A stretch of DNA of 64,000 nucleotides from Streptomyces endophytica (GCF_026153355.1 NZ_CP110636.1:4464001-4528000), one strand, 5' to 3'. Shown: positions 42,319-52,012, counted from the first letter of the stretch. Notes: generated by a model from the sequence alone, not told the origin. Numbers and translations: made by a program.

Positions 42319-43923
42319 TCAGCCCTCCAGCATGTCCTTGACCTTGGTCCGGACGTCCTCGGTGTCCAGCCCGCGGATGGTCAGCGTGGTACGGCGGCGC
42401 AGCACGTCGTCGACGGTCTCGGCCCACTCGTTGTCCCGGGCGTAGGCGACCTGCGCCCAGATCTCCGGGGCGTCCGGGTGGATCCGCTCGGCCAGCGCCG
42501 GGTTCTCGTTCGCCAGCCGGACGATGTCGAAGGACAGCGAACCGTAGTGGGTGGCGAGGTGGCGCGCGGTCTCCGGGGCCATCCGGGGACCGGGGGTGCC
42601 GCCGTCGACGAGCAGCCGGTGGGCGACCGCGTTCGGGTTCGCGATACCGGGCAGCGGGAGCTTCTTCGGCAGCTGCGCGATCGGCTCCATGTCGTCGGCC
42701 AGCGGCTGGCCGGGCAGCGCGGCGAGCTTGTTCATCACCGTCCGGCCGATGTGCCGGAAGGTCGTCCACTTGCCGCCGGCCACCGACAGCATGCCGCCGC
42801 TGCCCTCGGTGACGACCGTCTCGCGCTTGGCCTTGGAGGTGTCACCGGGGCCGCCCGGCAGCACCCGCAGACCCGCGAAGGAGTACGTGATCAGGTCGCG
42901 GGACAGCTGCTGGTCGCGGATGGAGAAGGCGGCCTCGTCCAGGATCTGGGTGACGTCCTTCTCGTTGACCGCGACGTCCGCCGGGTCCCCCTCGAACTCC
43001 TCGTCCGTGGTGCCCAGCAGCAGCATGTCCTCCCAGGGGAGGGCGAAGGTGATGCGGTACTTGTCGATCGGGGTGGCCAGCGCCGCCTTCCAGGGGGAGG
43101 TGCGCTTGAGGACCAGGTGGGCGCCCTTCGACAGCCGGATGGACGGGGCCGCGTTCGGGTCCTCCATCTTGCGCAGGTGGTCCACCCACGGCCCGGTGGC
43201 GTTGAGCACCAGGCGCGCGTTGACCCCGAACTCCTGGCCGTCCGTACGGTCCTTGAGCTCGGCGCCGGTGACCCGGCCCTGGGTGAAGCGCAGACCGGTG
43301 ACCTCGGCGTGGTTGAGGACCGTGGCGCCGGCCGCGACCGCCGCGCGGACGGTCATCAGGGCCATCCGGGAGTCGTTCATCTGGTCGTCGCCGTACACGG
43401 CCACGGCCTTGAGGTTCTCCGTGCGCAGCTCCGGCACGTCCCGCTGTGCCTTGGCCGCGGATATCACGTGGCCGACGCCGTCGCCGAACGCGGACAGCGC
43501 GGAGTAGGCGAAGACGCCCGCACCGAGCTTGGCCGCGCCGTGCGGGCCGCCCTTGTAGACCGGCAGGTAGAAGGTGAGGGGGTTGGAGAGGTGCGGTGCG
43601 ACCTCGCGGGACACCGCACGCCGCTCGAAGTGGTTCTCCGCCACCAGCTTGACCGCACCGGTCTGCAGGTAGCGCAGACCGCCGTGCAGCAGCTTGGAGG
43701 AGGCGGAGGAGGTGGCGCCGGCGAAGTCGCCGGCGTCCACCAGGGCCACCCGCAGTCCGGCCTGTGCGGCGTGCCAGGCGGTGGAGATGCCCAGGATGCC
43801 GCCACCGATCACCAGGAGGTCATAGGTCGCCTTGGAAAGCTGCTCCCGAGTCTCGGCGCGGCTCGGGTTCGAACCGTTGGCCGGGTGCGTCCCGAGGGCC
43901 GGGACGCTCTGCAGGGTGCTCAT
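42319..43923 (-). CDS. glpD: Aerobic glycerol-3-phosphate dehydrogenase
   Basis: A 534-residue FAD enzyme that oxidises glycerol-3-phosphate to dihydroxyacetone phosphate and passes electrons to quinone at the membrane. The FAD-binding motif DLLVIGGGILGISTAWHAAQAGLRVALVDAGDFAGATSS is at about residues 35-75. Family blocks SSKLLHGGLRYLQ and GGKWTTFRHIGRTVMNKL are present. ATG 43923 has GAGGAGC upstream. It is the last gene of glpF-glpK-glpD, 13 nt after glpK, and is followed by a strong terminator. Confidence 0.96.
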   Translation of the reverse strand: MSTLQSVPALGTHPANGSNPSRAETREQLSKATYDLLVIGGGILGISTAWHAAQAGLRVALVDAGDFAGATSSASSKLLHGGLRYLQTGAVKLVAENHFERRAVSREVAPHLSNPLTFYLPVYKGGPHGAAKLGAGVFAYSALSAFGDGVGHVISAAKAQRDVPELRTENLKAVAVYGDDQMNDSRMALMTVRAAVAAGATVLNHAEVTGLRFTQGRVTGAELKDRTDGQEFGVNARLVLNATGPWVDHLRKMEDPNAAPSIRLSKGAHLVLKRTSPWKAALATPIDKYRITFALPWEDMLLLGTTDEEFEGDPADVAVNEKDVTQILDEAAFSIRDQQLSRDLITYSFAGLRVLPGGPGDTSKAKRETVVTEGSGGMLSVAGGKWTTFRHIGRTVMNKLAALPGQPLADDMEPIAQLPKKLPLPGIANPNAVAHRLLVDGGTPGPRMAPETARHLATHYGSLSFDIVRLANENPALAERIHPDAPEIWAQVAYARDNEWAETVDDVLRRRTTLTIRGLDTEDVRTKVKDMLEG

Positions 43924-43936
43924 GTTGTGCTCCTCG

Positions 43937-45478
43937 TCAGCTCTCGTCGTCGAGCCAGCCCATGGTCCGCTCCACGGCCTTGAGCCAGTTCTTGTACTCG
44001 CGGTCACGGGTGTCCGCGTCCATGCGGGGGGTCCATTCGGCGGCCCGGCGCCAGTTGGCGCGCAGTTCGTCGGTGCTGGACCAGAAGCCGACGGCCAGTC
44101 CGGCCGCATAGGCAGCGCCGAGGCAGGTGGTCTCGGCGACCATCGGGCGCACCACGGGGGCGTCCAGGAAGTCCGAGATGGTCTGCATCAGCAGGTTGTT
44201 GGAGGTCATACCGCCGTCGACCTTGAGTGCGGTCAGCTCGACGCCGGAGTCCTTGGTCATGGCGTCGGTGATCTCACGGGTCTGCCAGGCGGTGGCCTCG
44301 AGAACGGCGCGGGCGATGTGCGCCTTGGTGACGTAACGGGTCAGGCCCGCGATGACACCGCGCGCGTCGGAGCGCCAGTAGGGGGCGAACAGGCCGGAGA
44401 AGGCCGGCACGAAGTACGCGCCGCCGTTGTCATCGACCGTGCTGGCGAGGGTCTCGATCTCGGCCGCGCTGTTGATCAGGCCCATCTGGTCGCGCATCCA
44501 CTGGACCAGCGAACCGGTGACGGCGATCGAGCCCTCCAGGGCGTAGACCGTCTGCTGGTCGCCGATCCGGTAGCCGACCGTGGTCAGCAGCCCGTTGTAC
44601 GAGTTGACCGGCTCGTGGCCGGTGTTCATCAGCATGAAGGTGCCGGTGCCGTACGTGGACTTGGCCTCACCCTGGGCGAAGCAGGTCTGGCCGAAGAGCG
44701 CGGCCTGCTGGTCGCCGAGCGCCGAGGCGACCGGGACGCCGGCCAGTACACCGCCGGCGGTGTGGCCGTAGACCTCGGCGGACGACTTGATCTCCGGCAG
44801 CACGGCCGCCGGGATGTCCATCGACGCGAGGATCTTGTCGTCCCACTCCAGGTTGTGGAGGTTCATCAGCATGGTGCGGGACGCGTTGGTGACGTCGGTG
44901 ACGTGGTGGCCGCCGTTGACGCCGCCGGTGAGGTTCCAGATGACCCAGGAGTCCATGGTGCCGAAGAGGATCTCGCCGCGCTCGGCGCGCTCGCGCAGGC
45001 CCTCGACGTTGTCGAGCAGCCAGCGGATCTTCGGGCCGGCGAAGTAGGAGGCCAGCGGCAGGCCGGTCTCCCGGCGGAAGCGGTCCTGGCCGACGTTGCG
45101 GCCGAGCTCCTTGCAGAGCGCGTCGGTGCGGGTGTCCTGCCAGACGATGGCGTTGTGGACCGGCTCACCGGTGTTCTTGTCCCAGAGGACGGTGGTCTCG
45201 CGCTGGTTGGTGATGCCGATGGCGCGGACGTCGTCGGCGGTGATGCCGGCCTTCTGCACGGCGCCGTCGACGACCTGCTGGACGTTGGTCCAGATCTCGG
45301 CGGCGTCGTGCTCGACCCAGCCCGGCTTCGGGAAGATCTGCTCGTGCTCCTTCTGGTCGACCGAGACGATCCGGCCGTCCTTGTCGAAGACGATGCAGCG
45401 GCTGGAGGTCGTTCCCTGGTCGATCGCGGCGATGAAAGGGCCGTGGCCGTGGGAGGAGGTGCTGTGGGTCTCGCTCAT
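43937..45478 (-). CDS. glpK: Glycerol kinase
   Basis: A 513-residue FGGY-family kinase that phosphorylates glycerol with ATP. The N-terminal phosphate-binding loop is AAIDQGTTSSRCIVFD. FGGY signature regions are ALEGSIAVTGSLVQWMRDQMGL and LKVDGGMTSNNLLMQTISDFLDAPV. It is co-transcribed with glpF (47 nt upstream) and glpD, the usual Streptomyces gylCABX-like order, and controlled by the IclR regulator GylR encoded next to it. Confidence 0.97.
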   Translation of the reverse strand: MSETHSTSSHGHGPFIAAIDQGTTSSRCIVFDKDGRIVSVDQKEHEQIFPKPGWVEHDAAEIWTNVQQVVDGAVQKAGITADDVRAIGITNQRETTVLWDKNTGEPVHNAIVWQDTRTDALCKELGRNVGQDRFRRETGLPLASYFAGPKIRWLLDNVEGLRERAERGEILFGTMDSWVIWNLTGGVNGGHHVTDVTNASRTMLMNLHNLEWDDKILASMDIPAAVLPEIKSSAEVYGHTAGGVLAGVPVASALGDQQAALFGQTCFAQGEAKSTYGTGTFMLMNTGHEPVNSYNGLLTTVGYRIGDQQTVYALEGSIAVTGSLVQWMRDQMGLINSAAEIETLASTVDDNGGAYFVPAFSGLFAPYWRSDARGVIAGLTRYVTKAHIARAVLEATAWQTREITDAMTKDSGVELTALKVDGGMTSNNLLMQTISDFLDAPVVRPMVAETTCLGAAYAAGLAVGFWSSTDELRANWRRAAEWTPRMDADTRDREYKNWLKAVERTMGWLDDES

Positions 45479-45525
45479 GGTGTGCTCCAAGGAAGTCTGT
45501 GCGGGCGGCGGGGCGGTCGGGCGGA

Positions 45526-46314
45526 TCAGGCGAACGCCACCTGGTAGATGCCCCCGGCGAGGGCGCCGCCGATCAGCGGGCCGACGACCGGGATCCAGGC
45601 GTAACCCCAGTCTGAACCGCCCTTGTTCGGCAGCGGCAGCAGCGCGTGCACGATGCGCGGACCGAGGTCGCGGACCGGGTTGATGGCGTAGCCCGTCGGA
45701 CCGCCGAGCGACAGACCGATGCCGACGACGACCAGTGCCACCAGCAGGGTGCCGATGACGCCGACGCCCTTGCCGTTGTCGCTCAGACCGAGCGTGAGGA
45801 TCGACAGCACGAGCACGGTGGTGGCGATGATCTCGGTGGCGAGGTTCTGCACGGCATTGCGGATCTCGGGGCCGGTGGAGAAGATGCCCAGGACCGGGCC
45901 GGCCTTCGGAGCGGCGGCCTGGTCGACCATGCCCTCCTCGCTCGTGTGGTCCGCGAGCACCTCGGGATCGGTCAGATGCGCACGGAACTGTCCGTAGTAC
46001 ACGACCCAGACCAGTACGGCGCCGATCATGGCGCCGAGCATCTCGCCGGCCAGGTACACCGGCACCTGGCTCCAGGCGACGGCGCCCTTGATGGCGAGCC
46101 CGATCGTGACCGCCGGGTTGAGGTGCGCGCCGGACTTCGCGGCGATGTACGCACCCGTGAGGACGGCGAAGCCCCACCCGAAGGTGATGGCCACCCATCC
46201 GGCGTTGTGCGCCTTGGAGCGCTTGAACGTGACGGCGGCGCAGACGCCGCCACCCATCAGAAGCAGTACAGCGGTACCGATGGTCTCGCTGAGGAAGATG
46301 TCGGAGCTGGACAC
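45526..46314 (-). CDS. glpF: Glycerol uptake facilitator (aquaglyceroporin)
   Basis: A 262-residue MIP-family channel with six hydrophobic segments. The two NPA-type loops are GAHLNPAVTIGLA and GYAINPVRDLGPR; the second is NPV where most relatives have NPA or NLA. GTG 46314 is the start, with AAGGAG ahead of it. It admits glycerol by facilitated diffusion and begins the glycerol operon. The promoter region to its right contains a sequence shared with the gylR promoter. Confidence 0.95.
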   Translation of the reverse strand: MSSSDIFLSETIGTAVLLLMGGGVCAAVTFKRSKAHNAGWVAITFGWGFAVLTGAYIAAKSGAHLNPAVTIGLAIKGAVAWSQVPVYLAGEMLGAMIGAVLVWVVYYGQFRAHLTDPEVLADHTSEEGMVDQAAAPKAGPVLGIFSTGPEIRNAVQNLATEIIATTVLVLSILTLGLSDNGKGVGVIGTLLVALVVVGIGLSLGGPTGYAINPVRDLGPRIVHALLPLPNKGGSDWGYAWIPVVGPLIGGALAGGIYQVAFA

Positions 46315-46437
46315 CGGCGACTCCTTTGTCCTTCGTCCAGGGGAAGGCGAACCCCGGGTCCCTCCGGTGGTTCGCGCCCTCCGTGAGGGCGGTGGTCGGC
46401 CCGGCACTGCACACCATAGCGAATATTGCCGTGTGGT

Positions 46438-46457
46438 GTTCGACAATGCCGACCGAT
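46438..46457. promoter_or_regulatory. Candidate GylR site in the glpFKD promoter
   Basis: GTTCGACAATGCCGACCGAT lies 124-143 bp upstream of glpF. It matches 17 of 20 bases of the sequence in front of gylR (47327-47346), including GTTCGACAATGC. Confidence 0.6.
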
Positions 46458-46538
46458 GCACGGCAGTTTTGTTCAGCGTCCGGACCCCGTCAAGGGGTAC
46501 TTGGCCAAAAACTTAGGTGAACTTAACGGGTGAAACGG

Positions 46539-47303
46539 TCAGAATCGCCCTGCACCAAGATCACGGGACACCGCGCGTGCACAATCGCGCACAGCAGCGA
46601 CGATTTCCGGCCGCAGTTCGCCGTCCCGGCAGACCCGCTCCACCGCCCCCGTGATCCCCACCGCGCCCACCGGCATCCGCCGCCGGTCGTGGATCGGCGT
46701 CGCCACCGACGCCACGCCGTCCCAGGTCTCCTCCACGTCCGCGGCCCAGCCCCGGGCCCGGATCAGGTCCAGCAGCCCCTCGAAGTCCCCCAGGCCGGTC
46801 ACCGTGCGCGGCGTGAACGCCTCCCGGTCCGCCTCGACGACCTCGCTGTGCGCCACCGGGTCGTACGCGCAGAGCACCTTGCCCAGCGCCGTGCTGTGCA
46901 GCGGCTGCATCGCCCCCACCTCCAGCACCTGCCGGCTGTCGTCCGGCCGGAAGACGTGGTGCACCACCAGCACCCCCTGCTGGTGCAGGACACCCAGATA
47001 GACCGCCTCGCCACTGGAGCGGGCCAGGTCGTCGGTCCACACCAGGGCGCGGGCGCGCAGCTCGTGCACGTCCAGGTAGCTGTTGCCCAGCCGCAGCAGC
47101 TCCGCGCCCAGCTGATAGCGGCCGGAGACCGCTTCCTGCTCGACGAAACCCTCCTGCTGCAGGGTGCGCAGGATGCCGTGCGCGGTGCCCTTGGCCAGCC
47201 CGAGGGACGAGGAGATGTCGGAGAGGCCCAGTCGCCGCTCACCTCCCGCGAGCAGCCGCAACATCGCGGCTGCGCGCTCCAGCGACTGGATGGTGCGTGC
47301 CAT
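46539..47303 (-). CDS. gylR: IclR-family glycerol operon regulator
   Basis: A 254-residue IclR-type regulator. The N-terminal winged helix reads TIQSLERAAAMLRLLAGGERRLGLSDISSSLGLAKGTAHGILRTL. The C-terminal effector domain has the conserved HSTALGKVLCAYDP block and CRDGELRPEIVAAVRDCARAVSRDLG. The position upstream of glpFKD and close similarity to S. coelicolor GylR identify it. GylR represses the operon and its own gene, with glycerol-3-phosphate as inducer. Confidence 0.95.
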   Translation of the reverse strand: MARTIQSLERAAAMLRLLAGGERRLGLSDISSSLGLAKGTAHGILRTLQQEGFVEQEAVSGRYQLGAELLRLGNSYLDVHELRARALVWTDDLARSSGEAVYLGVLHQQGVLVVHHVFRPDDSRQVLEVGAMQPLHSTALGKVLCAYDPVAHSEVVEADREAFTPRTVTGLGDFEGLLDLIRARGWAADVEETWDGVASVATPIHDRRRMPVGAVGITGAVERVCRDGELRPEIVAAVRDCARAVSRDLGAGRF

Positions 47304-47326
47304 CGGGCAACCTCCGAGAATGAGCA

Positions 47327-47346
47327 GTTCGACAATGCTGAACGAT
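47327..47346. promoter_or_regulatory. Candidate GylR site in the gylR promoter
   Basis: GTTCGACAATGCTGAACGAT is an imperfect inverted repeat (GTTCRRCA / TGCTGAAC) 24-43 bp upstream of gylR, shared with the glpF promoter. Confidence 0.6.
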
Positions 47347-47482
47347 ATCGGCCCATGCCGACTGAGGGCAGAGAACCGTGACTACTGGGTGGGTGCACCG
47401 GAGTCTGCCAACGATCACGAACGGCCCACCCGCGGGGGTGGAGCGGTGCTGTCCACGCCGTGGAACGGGGAACACGTGTACC

Positions 47483-47529
47483 GCACCCGGCAGCTACGCT
47501 GGCCGGGTGCGCCCCCTGAAGGGGGGTGC
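47483..47529 (+). promoter_or_regulatory. Overlapping hairpins in the metH leader
   Basis: Hairpin A is GCACCCGGC (47483-47491) with GCCGGGTGC (47502-47510). Hairpin B is GCGCCCCC (47509-47516) with GGGGGGTGC (47521-47529) around TGAA. They share bases 47509-47510 and so compete. The pair ends 36 nt before the metH start. I do not recognise it as a known SAM, SAH or cobalamin riboswitch. Confidence 0.5.
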
Positions 47530-47565
47530 AAAGCCGACAGCCGTCGCAACCACGGGAGCATCTCC

Positions 47566-50500
47566 ATGGCCTCGAACACGCCATCGTCCACCCACACCGC
47601 CCGCATCGAATCGCTGCGTGAGGCCCTGGCCTCGCGGGTGGTGGTCGCCGACGGGGCGATGGGCACCATGCTGCAGGCCCAGGACCCGACCATGGAGGAC
47701 TTCCAGCAGCTGGAGGGCTGCAACGAGATCCTCAACCTCACCCGGCCCGACATCGTCCGCTCGGTGCACGAGGAGTACTTCGCGGTCGGCGTCGACTGCG
47801 TCGAGACCAACACGTTCGGCGCAAACCACGCCGCCCTCGCCGAGTACGACATCCCCGAGCGGGTCTACGAGCTGTCCGAGTCCGGCGCCCGGATCGCCCG
47901 CGAGGTCGCCGACGAGTTCACCGCCTCCACCGGCCAGCAGCGCTACGTCCTGGGCTCCATGGGCCCCGGCACCAAGCTGCCCACCCTCGGCCACGCCCCC
48001 TACGTCACCCTCCGTGACGCCTACCAGCAGAACGCCGAGGGCATGATCGCCGGCGGCGCGGACGCCCTGCTCGTCGAGACCACCCAGGACCTGCTGCAGA
48101 CCAAGGCCGCCATCCTGGGCGCCCGCCGCGCCCTGAAGGCCACCGGCACCGACCTCCCGGTGATCTGCTCGGTCACCGTCGAGACCACCGGCACCATGCT
48201 GCTGGGCTCCGAGATCGGCGCGGCGCTGACCGCGCTGGAACCGCTCGGCATCGACATGATCGGCCTGAACTGCGCCACCGGCCCGGCCGAGATGAGCGAG
48301 CACCTGCGCTACCTCGCCCGGCACTCCCGCATCCCGCTGTCCTGCATGCCCAACGCGGGCCTGCCGGTGCTCGGCAAGGACGGCGCCCACTACCCGCTCA
48401 CGCCCCAGGAGCTGGCCGACGCCCAGGAGACCTTCGTCGCCGAGTACGGCCTGTCGCTGGTCGGCGGCTGCTGCGGAACGACGCCCGAGCACCTGCGCCA
48501 GGTCGTGGAGCGGGTCCGCGACCTCACCCCGCCCGAGCGCCGGCCGCGCCCCGAGCCGGGCGCCGCGTCGCTGTACCAGACCGTGCCGTTCCGCCAGGAC
48601 ACCTCCTACCTGGCGATCGGCGAGCGGACCAACGCCAACGGCTCGAAGAAGTTCCGCGAGGCGATGCTGGACGGCCGCTGGGACGACTGCGTGGAGATGG
48701 CCCGCGACCAGATCCGCGAGGGCGCCCACATGCTCGACCTGTGCGTCGACTACGTGGGCCGGGACGGCGTCGCCGACATGGAGGAGCTGGCCGGCCGCTT
48801 CGCCACCGCCTCCACCCTGCCCATCGTCCTGGACTCCACCGAGGTACCGGTCATCCAGGCCGGCCTGGAGAAGCTGGGCGGCCGCGCGGTGATCAACTCC
48901 GTCAACTACGAGGACGGTGACGGCCCCGAGTCGCGCTTCGCCAAGGTCACCGCGCTCGCCGCCGAGCACGGCGCGGCGCTGATCGCGCTGACCATCGACG
49001 AGGAGGGCCAGGCCCGCACCGCCGAGAAGAAGGTGGAGATCGCCGAGCGGCTGATCGACGACCTGACCGGCAACTGGGGCATCCACGAGAGCGACATCCT
49101 CATCGACTGTCTGACCTTCACGATCTGCACCGGTCAGGAGGAGTCCCGCAAGGACGGCATCGCCACGATCGAGGCCATCCGCGAGCTCAAGAGGCGCCAC
49201 CCCGAGGTGCAGACCACCCTGGGCCTGTCCAACATCTCCTTCGGCCTCAACCCGGCCGCCCGGATCGTGCTGAACTCCGTCTTCCTCGACGAGTGCGTCA
49301 AGGCCGGCCTGGACTCGGCCATCGTGCACGCCTCCAAGATCCTGCCGATCGCCCGGCTGGAGGAGGAGCAGGTCAAGGCCGCCCTCGACCTGATCCACGA
49401 CCGGCGCAGCGAGGGCTACGACCCGCTGCAGAAGCTGATGGAGCTCTTCGAGGGCGCCACCGCCAAGTCGCTGAAGGCCGGCAAGGCCGAGGAACTGGCC
49501 GCGCTGCCGCTGGAGGAGCGCCTGAAGCGGCGCATCATCGACGGCGAGAAGAACGGCCTGGAGGCCGACCTCGACACGGCCCTGCAGGACCGCCCCGCCC
49601 TCGACATCGTCAACGACACCCTCCTGGACGGCATGAAGGTCGTCGGCGAGCTCTTCGGCTCCGGCCAGATGCAGCTGCCGTTCGTGCTGCAGTCCGCCGA
49701 GGTCATGAAGACCGCGGTGGCCTACCTGGAGCCGCACATGGAGAAGTCCGACGACGAGGGCAAGGGCACCATCGTCCTGGCCACCGTCCGCGGCGACGTC
49801 CACGACATCGGCAAGAACCTCGTCGACATCATCCTGTCCAACAACGGCTACAACGTCGTCAACCTCGGCATCAAGCAGCCGGTCTCGGCGATCCTGGAGG
49901 CCGCCGAGGAACACCGGGCCGACGTCATCGGCATGTCCGGGCTCCTGGTCAAGTCCACGGTGATCATGAAGGAGAACCTGGAGGAGCTCAACCAGCGCAA
50001 GATGGCGGCCGACTACCCCGTCATCCTCGGCGGCGCTGCCCTCACCCGCGCCTACGTCGAGCAGGACCTGCACGAGATCTACGAGGGCGAGGTCCGCTAC
50101 GCCCGCGACGCGTTCGAGGGCCTGCGGCTGATGGACGCCCTGATCGCCGTCAAGCGCGGGGTGCCCGGCGCGGCCCTCCCCGAGCTCAAGCAGCGCCGGG
50201 TCCCCAAGCGCGACACGGCCGTCCTGGAGGTCGAGGAGCCCGAGGGCGCGGTGCGCTCCGACGTCGCCACCGACAACCCGGTCCCCGCCCCGCCGTTCTG
50301 GGGCACCCGGGTCGTCAAGGGCATCCAGCTCGCCGACTACGCCTCCTGGCTGGACGAGGGCGCCCTCTTCAAGGGCCAGTGGGGCCTCAAGCAGGCCCGC
50401 ACCGGCGAGGGTCCGACGTACGAGGAGCTGGTGGAGACCGAGGGCCGCCCGCGGCTGCGCGGCTGGCTCGACAAGCTGCAGACCGAGAACCTCCTGGAGG

Positions 50501-51075
50501 CCGCGGTCGTCCACGGCTACTTCCCCTGCGTCTCCAAGGGCGAGGACCTGATCCTGCTGCACGAGGATGGCACCGAGCGGACCCGCTTCACCTTCCCGCG
50601 CCAGCGCCGCGGCCGCCGGCTGTGCCTGGCGGACTACTTCCGCCCGGAGGAGTCCGGCGAGACCGACGTCGTCGGCCTCCAGGTCGTCACCGTCGGCTCC
50701 CGGATCGGCGCCGCCACCGCCGAGCTCTTCGAGGCCAACTCCTACCGCGACTACCTCGAACTGCACGGCCTGTCCGTCCAGTTGGCCGAGGCGCTGGCCG
50801 AGTACTGGCACGCCCGGGTCCGTGCCGAGCTGGGCTTCGGCGGCGAGGACCCGAACGACATCGAGGACATGTTCGCGCTCAAGTACCGCGGCGCCCGCTT
50901 CTCGCTGGGCTACGGCGCCTGCCCCGACCTGGAGGACCGCGCCAAGATCGCCGACCTGCTGGAGCCCGAGCGGATCGGGGTCCAGCTGTCCGAGGAGTTC
51001 CAGCTGCACCCGGAGCAGTCCACGGACGCCATCGTGATCCACCACCCGGAGGCGAAGTACTTCAACGCCAGGTGA
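47566..51075 (+). CDS. metH: Cobalamin-dependent methionine synthase
   Basis: A 1169-residue four-module enzyme that transfers a methyl group from 5-methyl-THF to homocysteine through cobalamin. The homocysteine/zinc module (1-320) has VVVADGAMGTML and LVGGCCGTTPEHL. The pterin module (about 335-610) includes IGERTNANGSKKFREAML. The B12 module (about 650-870) has the base-off motif GDVHDIGKN with His746 as axial ligand, and the C-terminal reactivation (AdoMet-binding) module includes HARVRAELGFGGEDP and YRGARFSLGYGACPDLEDRAKI. It is divergent from gylR. The leader contains competing hairpins, and a hairpin terminator follows. Confidence 0.97.
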   Translation: MASNTPSSTHTARIESLREALASRVVVADGAMGTMLQAQDPTMEDFQQLEGCNEILNLTRPDIVRSVHEEYFAVGVDCVETNTFGANHAALAEYDIPERVYELSESGARIAREVADEFTASTGQQRYVLGSMGPGTKLPTLGHAPYVTLRDAYQQNAEGMIAGGADALLVETTQDLLQTKAAILGARRALKATGTDLPVICSVTVETTGTMLLGSEIGAALTALEPLGIDMIGLNCATGPAEMSEHLRYLARHSRIPLSCMPNAGLPVLGKDGAHYPLTPQELADAQETFVAEYGLSLVGGCCGTTPEHLRQVVERVRDLTPPERRPRPEPGAASLYQTVPFRQDTSYLAIGERTNANGSKKFREAMLDGRWDDCVEMARDQIREGAHMLDLCVDYVGRDGVADMEELAGRFATASTLPIVLDSTEVPVIQAGLEKLGGRAVINSVNYEDGDGPESRFAKVTALAAEHGAALIALTIDEEGQARTAEKKVEIAERLIDDLTGNWGIHESDILIDCLTFTICTGQEESRKDGIATIEAIRELKRRHPEVQTTLGLSNISFGLNPAARIVLNSVFLDECVKAGLDSAIVHASKILPIARLEEEQVKAALDLIHDRRSEGYDPLQKLMELFEGATAKSLKAGKAEELAALPLEERLKRRIIDGEKNGLEADLDTALQDRPALDIVNDTLLDGMKVVGELFGSGQMQLPFVLQSAEVMKTAVAYLEPHMEKSDDEGKGTIVLATVRGDVHDIGKNLVDIILSNNGYNVVNLGIKQPVSAILEAAEEHRADVIGMSGLLVKSTVIMKENLEELNQRKMAADYPVILGGAALTRAYVEQDLHEIYEGEVRYARDAFEGLRLMDALIAVKRGVPGAALPELKQRRVPKRDTAVLEVEEPEGAVRSDVATDNPVPAPPFWGTRVVKGIQLADYASWLDEGALFKGQWGLKQARTGEGPTYEELVETEGRPRLRGWLDKLQTENLLEAAVVHGYFPCVSKGEDLILLHEDGTERTRFTFPRQRRGRRLCLADYFRPEESGETDVVGLQVVTVGSRIGAATAELFEANSYRDYLELHGLSVQLAEALAEYWHARVRAELGFGGEDPNDIEDMFALKYRGARFSLGYGACPDLEDRAKIADLLEPERIGVQLSEEFQLHPEQSTDAIVIHHPEAKYFNAR

Positions 51076-51117
51076 CGTCCGTACCGCCGGGCCCCGCCCC
51101 GGCGTGACGCGGCGCGC

Positions 51118-51160
51118 GCGGCCGGGGCCGTCCGGAGTTCCACCGGGCGGCCCCGGCCGC
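51118..51160 (+). terminator. metH terminator
   Basis: GCGGCCGGGGCCG ... CGGCCCCGGCCGC has perfect 13-bp arms and a 17-nt loop, about 45 bp after the metH stop. Confidence 0.8.
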
Positions 51161-51298
51161 TGCCGTACCGCCGTCACCACGCATTCCGGCGCACACCGTC
51201 GTACACTTATCGATCCGGTAGTGGCCGGTCGTTTCCCCCAGCCGGGGATGGCGACCGGCCTCTTCGTCCCTCGTGGGACGCGTAACGGAGGTGGATGG

Positions 51299-52012
51299 AT
51301 GACCAGCAGCATCCCCGCAGTCGGCACCCGGACGGACGGCGCCGCGACCCTCCAGGCCGTCTTCCTCGACCTCGACGGCACGCTCGTCGACACGGAGGGA
51401 TTCTGGTGGGAGGCGGAGGCGCAGGTGTTCGCCGAGCTCGGCCACGTCCTCGACGACGTCCACCGCGAGGTGGTGGTCGGCGGGCCGATGACCCGCAGCG
51501 CCGGGTATCTGATTCAGGCCACCGGCGCCGACATCGGCCTGACCGAGCTGAGCGTGCTGCTGAACGCCGCCTTCCTGGACCGGATCGCCCGCGGCGTCCC
51601 GCTGATGCCGGGCGCGCACCGGCTGCTGGCCGAGCTGGCCGCCCACGAGGTACCCGCCGCGCTGGTCTCCGCCTCGCACCGCACCATCGTCGACCGGATG
51701 CTCGCGTCCCTCGGGACGGAACACTTCCGCCTGACGCTGGCGGGCGACGACCTGCCCCGCACCAAGCCGCACCCGGACCCGTACGTCACGGCCGCCGCAC
51801 GGCTCGGGGTGGACCCGGCACGCTGCGTGGTCGTGGAGGACACCCTGACCGGGGTGCGGGCGGGGGAGGCGGCCGGCTGCCCGGTCGTCGCGGTCCCCTC
51901 GGTGACCCCGATCCCGGCCGCCCCGGGCCGCAGCGTCGTCCGCTCGCTGGAAGAAGTGGATCTCGCATTTCTCCGCTCGCTCATCACGGAAAGCCGCGGC
52001 GCCGTGCACTGA
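51299..52012 (+). CDS. HAD-superfamily phosphatase (beta-phosphoglucomutase-like subclass)
   Basis: A 237-residue HAD hydrolase. Motif I reads VFLDLDGTLVDTEGFWWEAEAQVF, motif II ALVSASHRTIVDRML, the motif III Lys is in LPRTKPHPDPYV and motif IV is VVVEDTLTGVRAGEAAGCPVVAVPS. The small helical cap lies between motifs I and II. This subgroup acts on sugar phosphates. ATG 51299 has GGAGGTGG before it. It stands between metH and the binding-protein genes with terminator-like sequence on the metH side. Confidence 0.9.
   Translation: MTSSIPAVGTRTDGAATLQAVFLDLDGTLVDTEGFWWEAEAQVFAELGHVLDDVHREVVVGGPMTRSAGYLIQATGADIGLTELSVLLNAAFLDRIARGVPLMPGAHRLLAELAAHEVPAALVSASHRTIVDRMLASLGTEHFRLTLAGDDLPRTKPHPDPYVTAAARLGVDPARCVVVEDTLTGVRAGEAAGCPVVAVPSVTPIPAAPGRSVVRSLEEVDLAFLRSLITESRGAVH

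Noticed and set aside
47380..47565. Cobalamin or SAM riboswitch before metH
   Set aside because: No B12 box (GCCACTG-like) and no SAM-I or SAM-IV core could be matched, so only an unnamed hairpin pair is reported.
47494..51393. Very long open frame antisense to metH
   Set aside because: It is a mirror of the strongly biased metH codons. The product is low-complexity Gly/Ala/Val/Leu and matches nothing.
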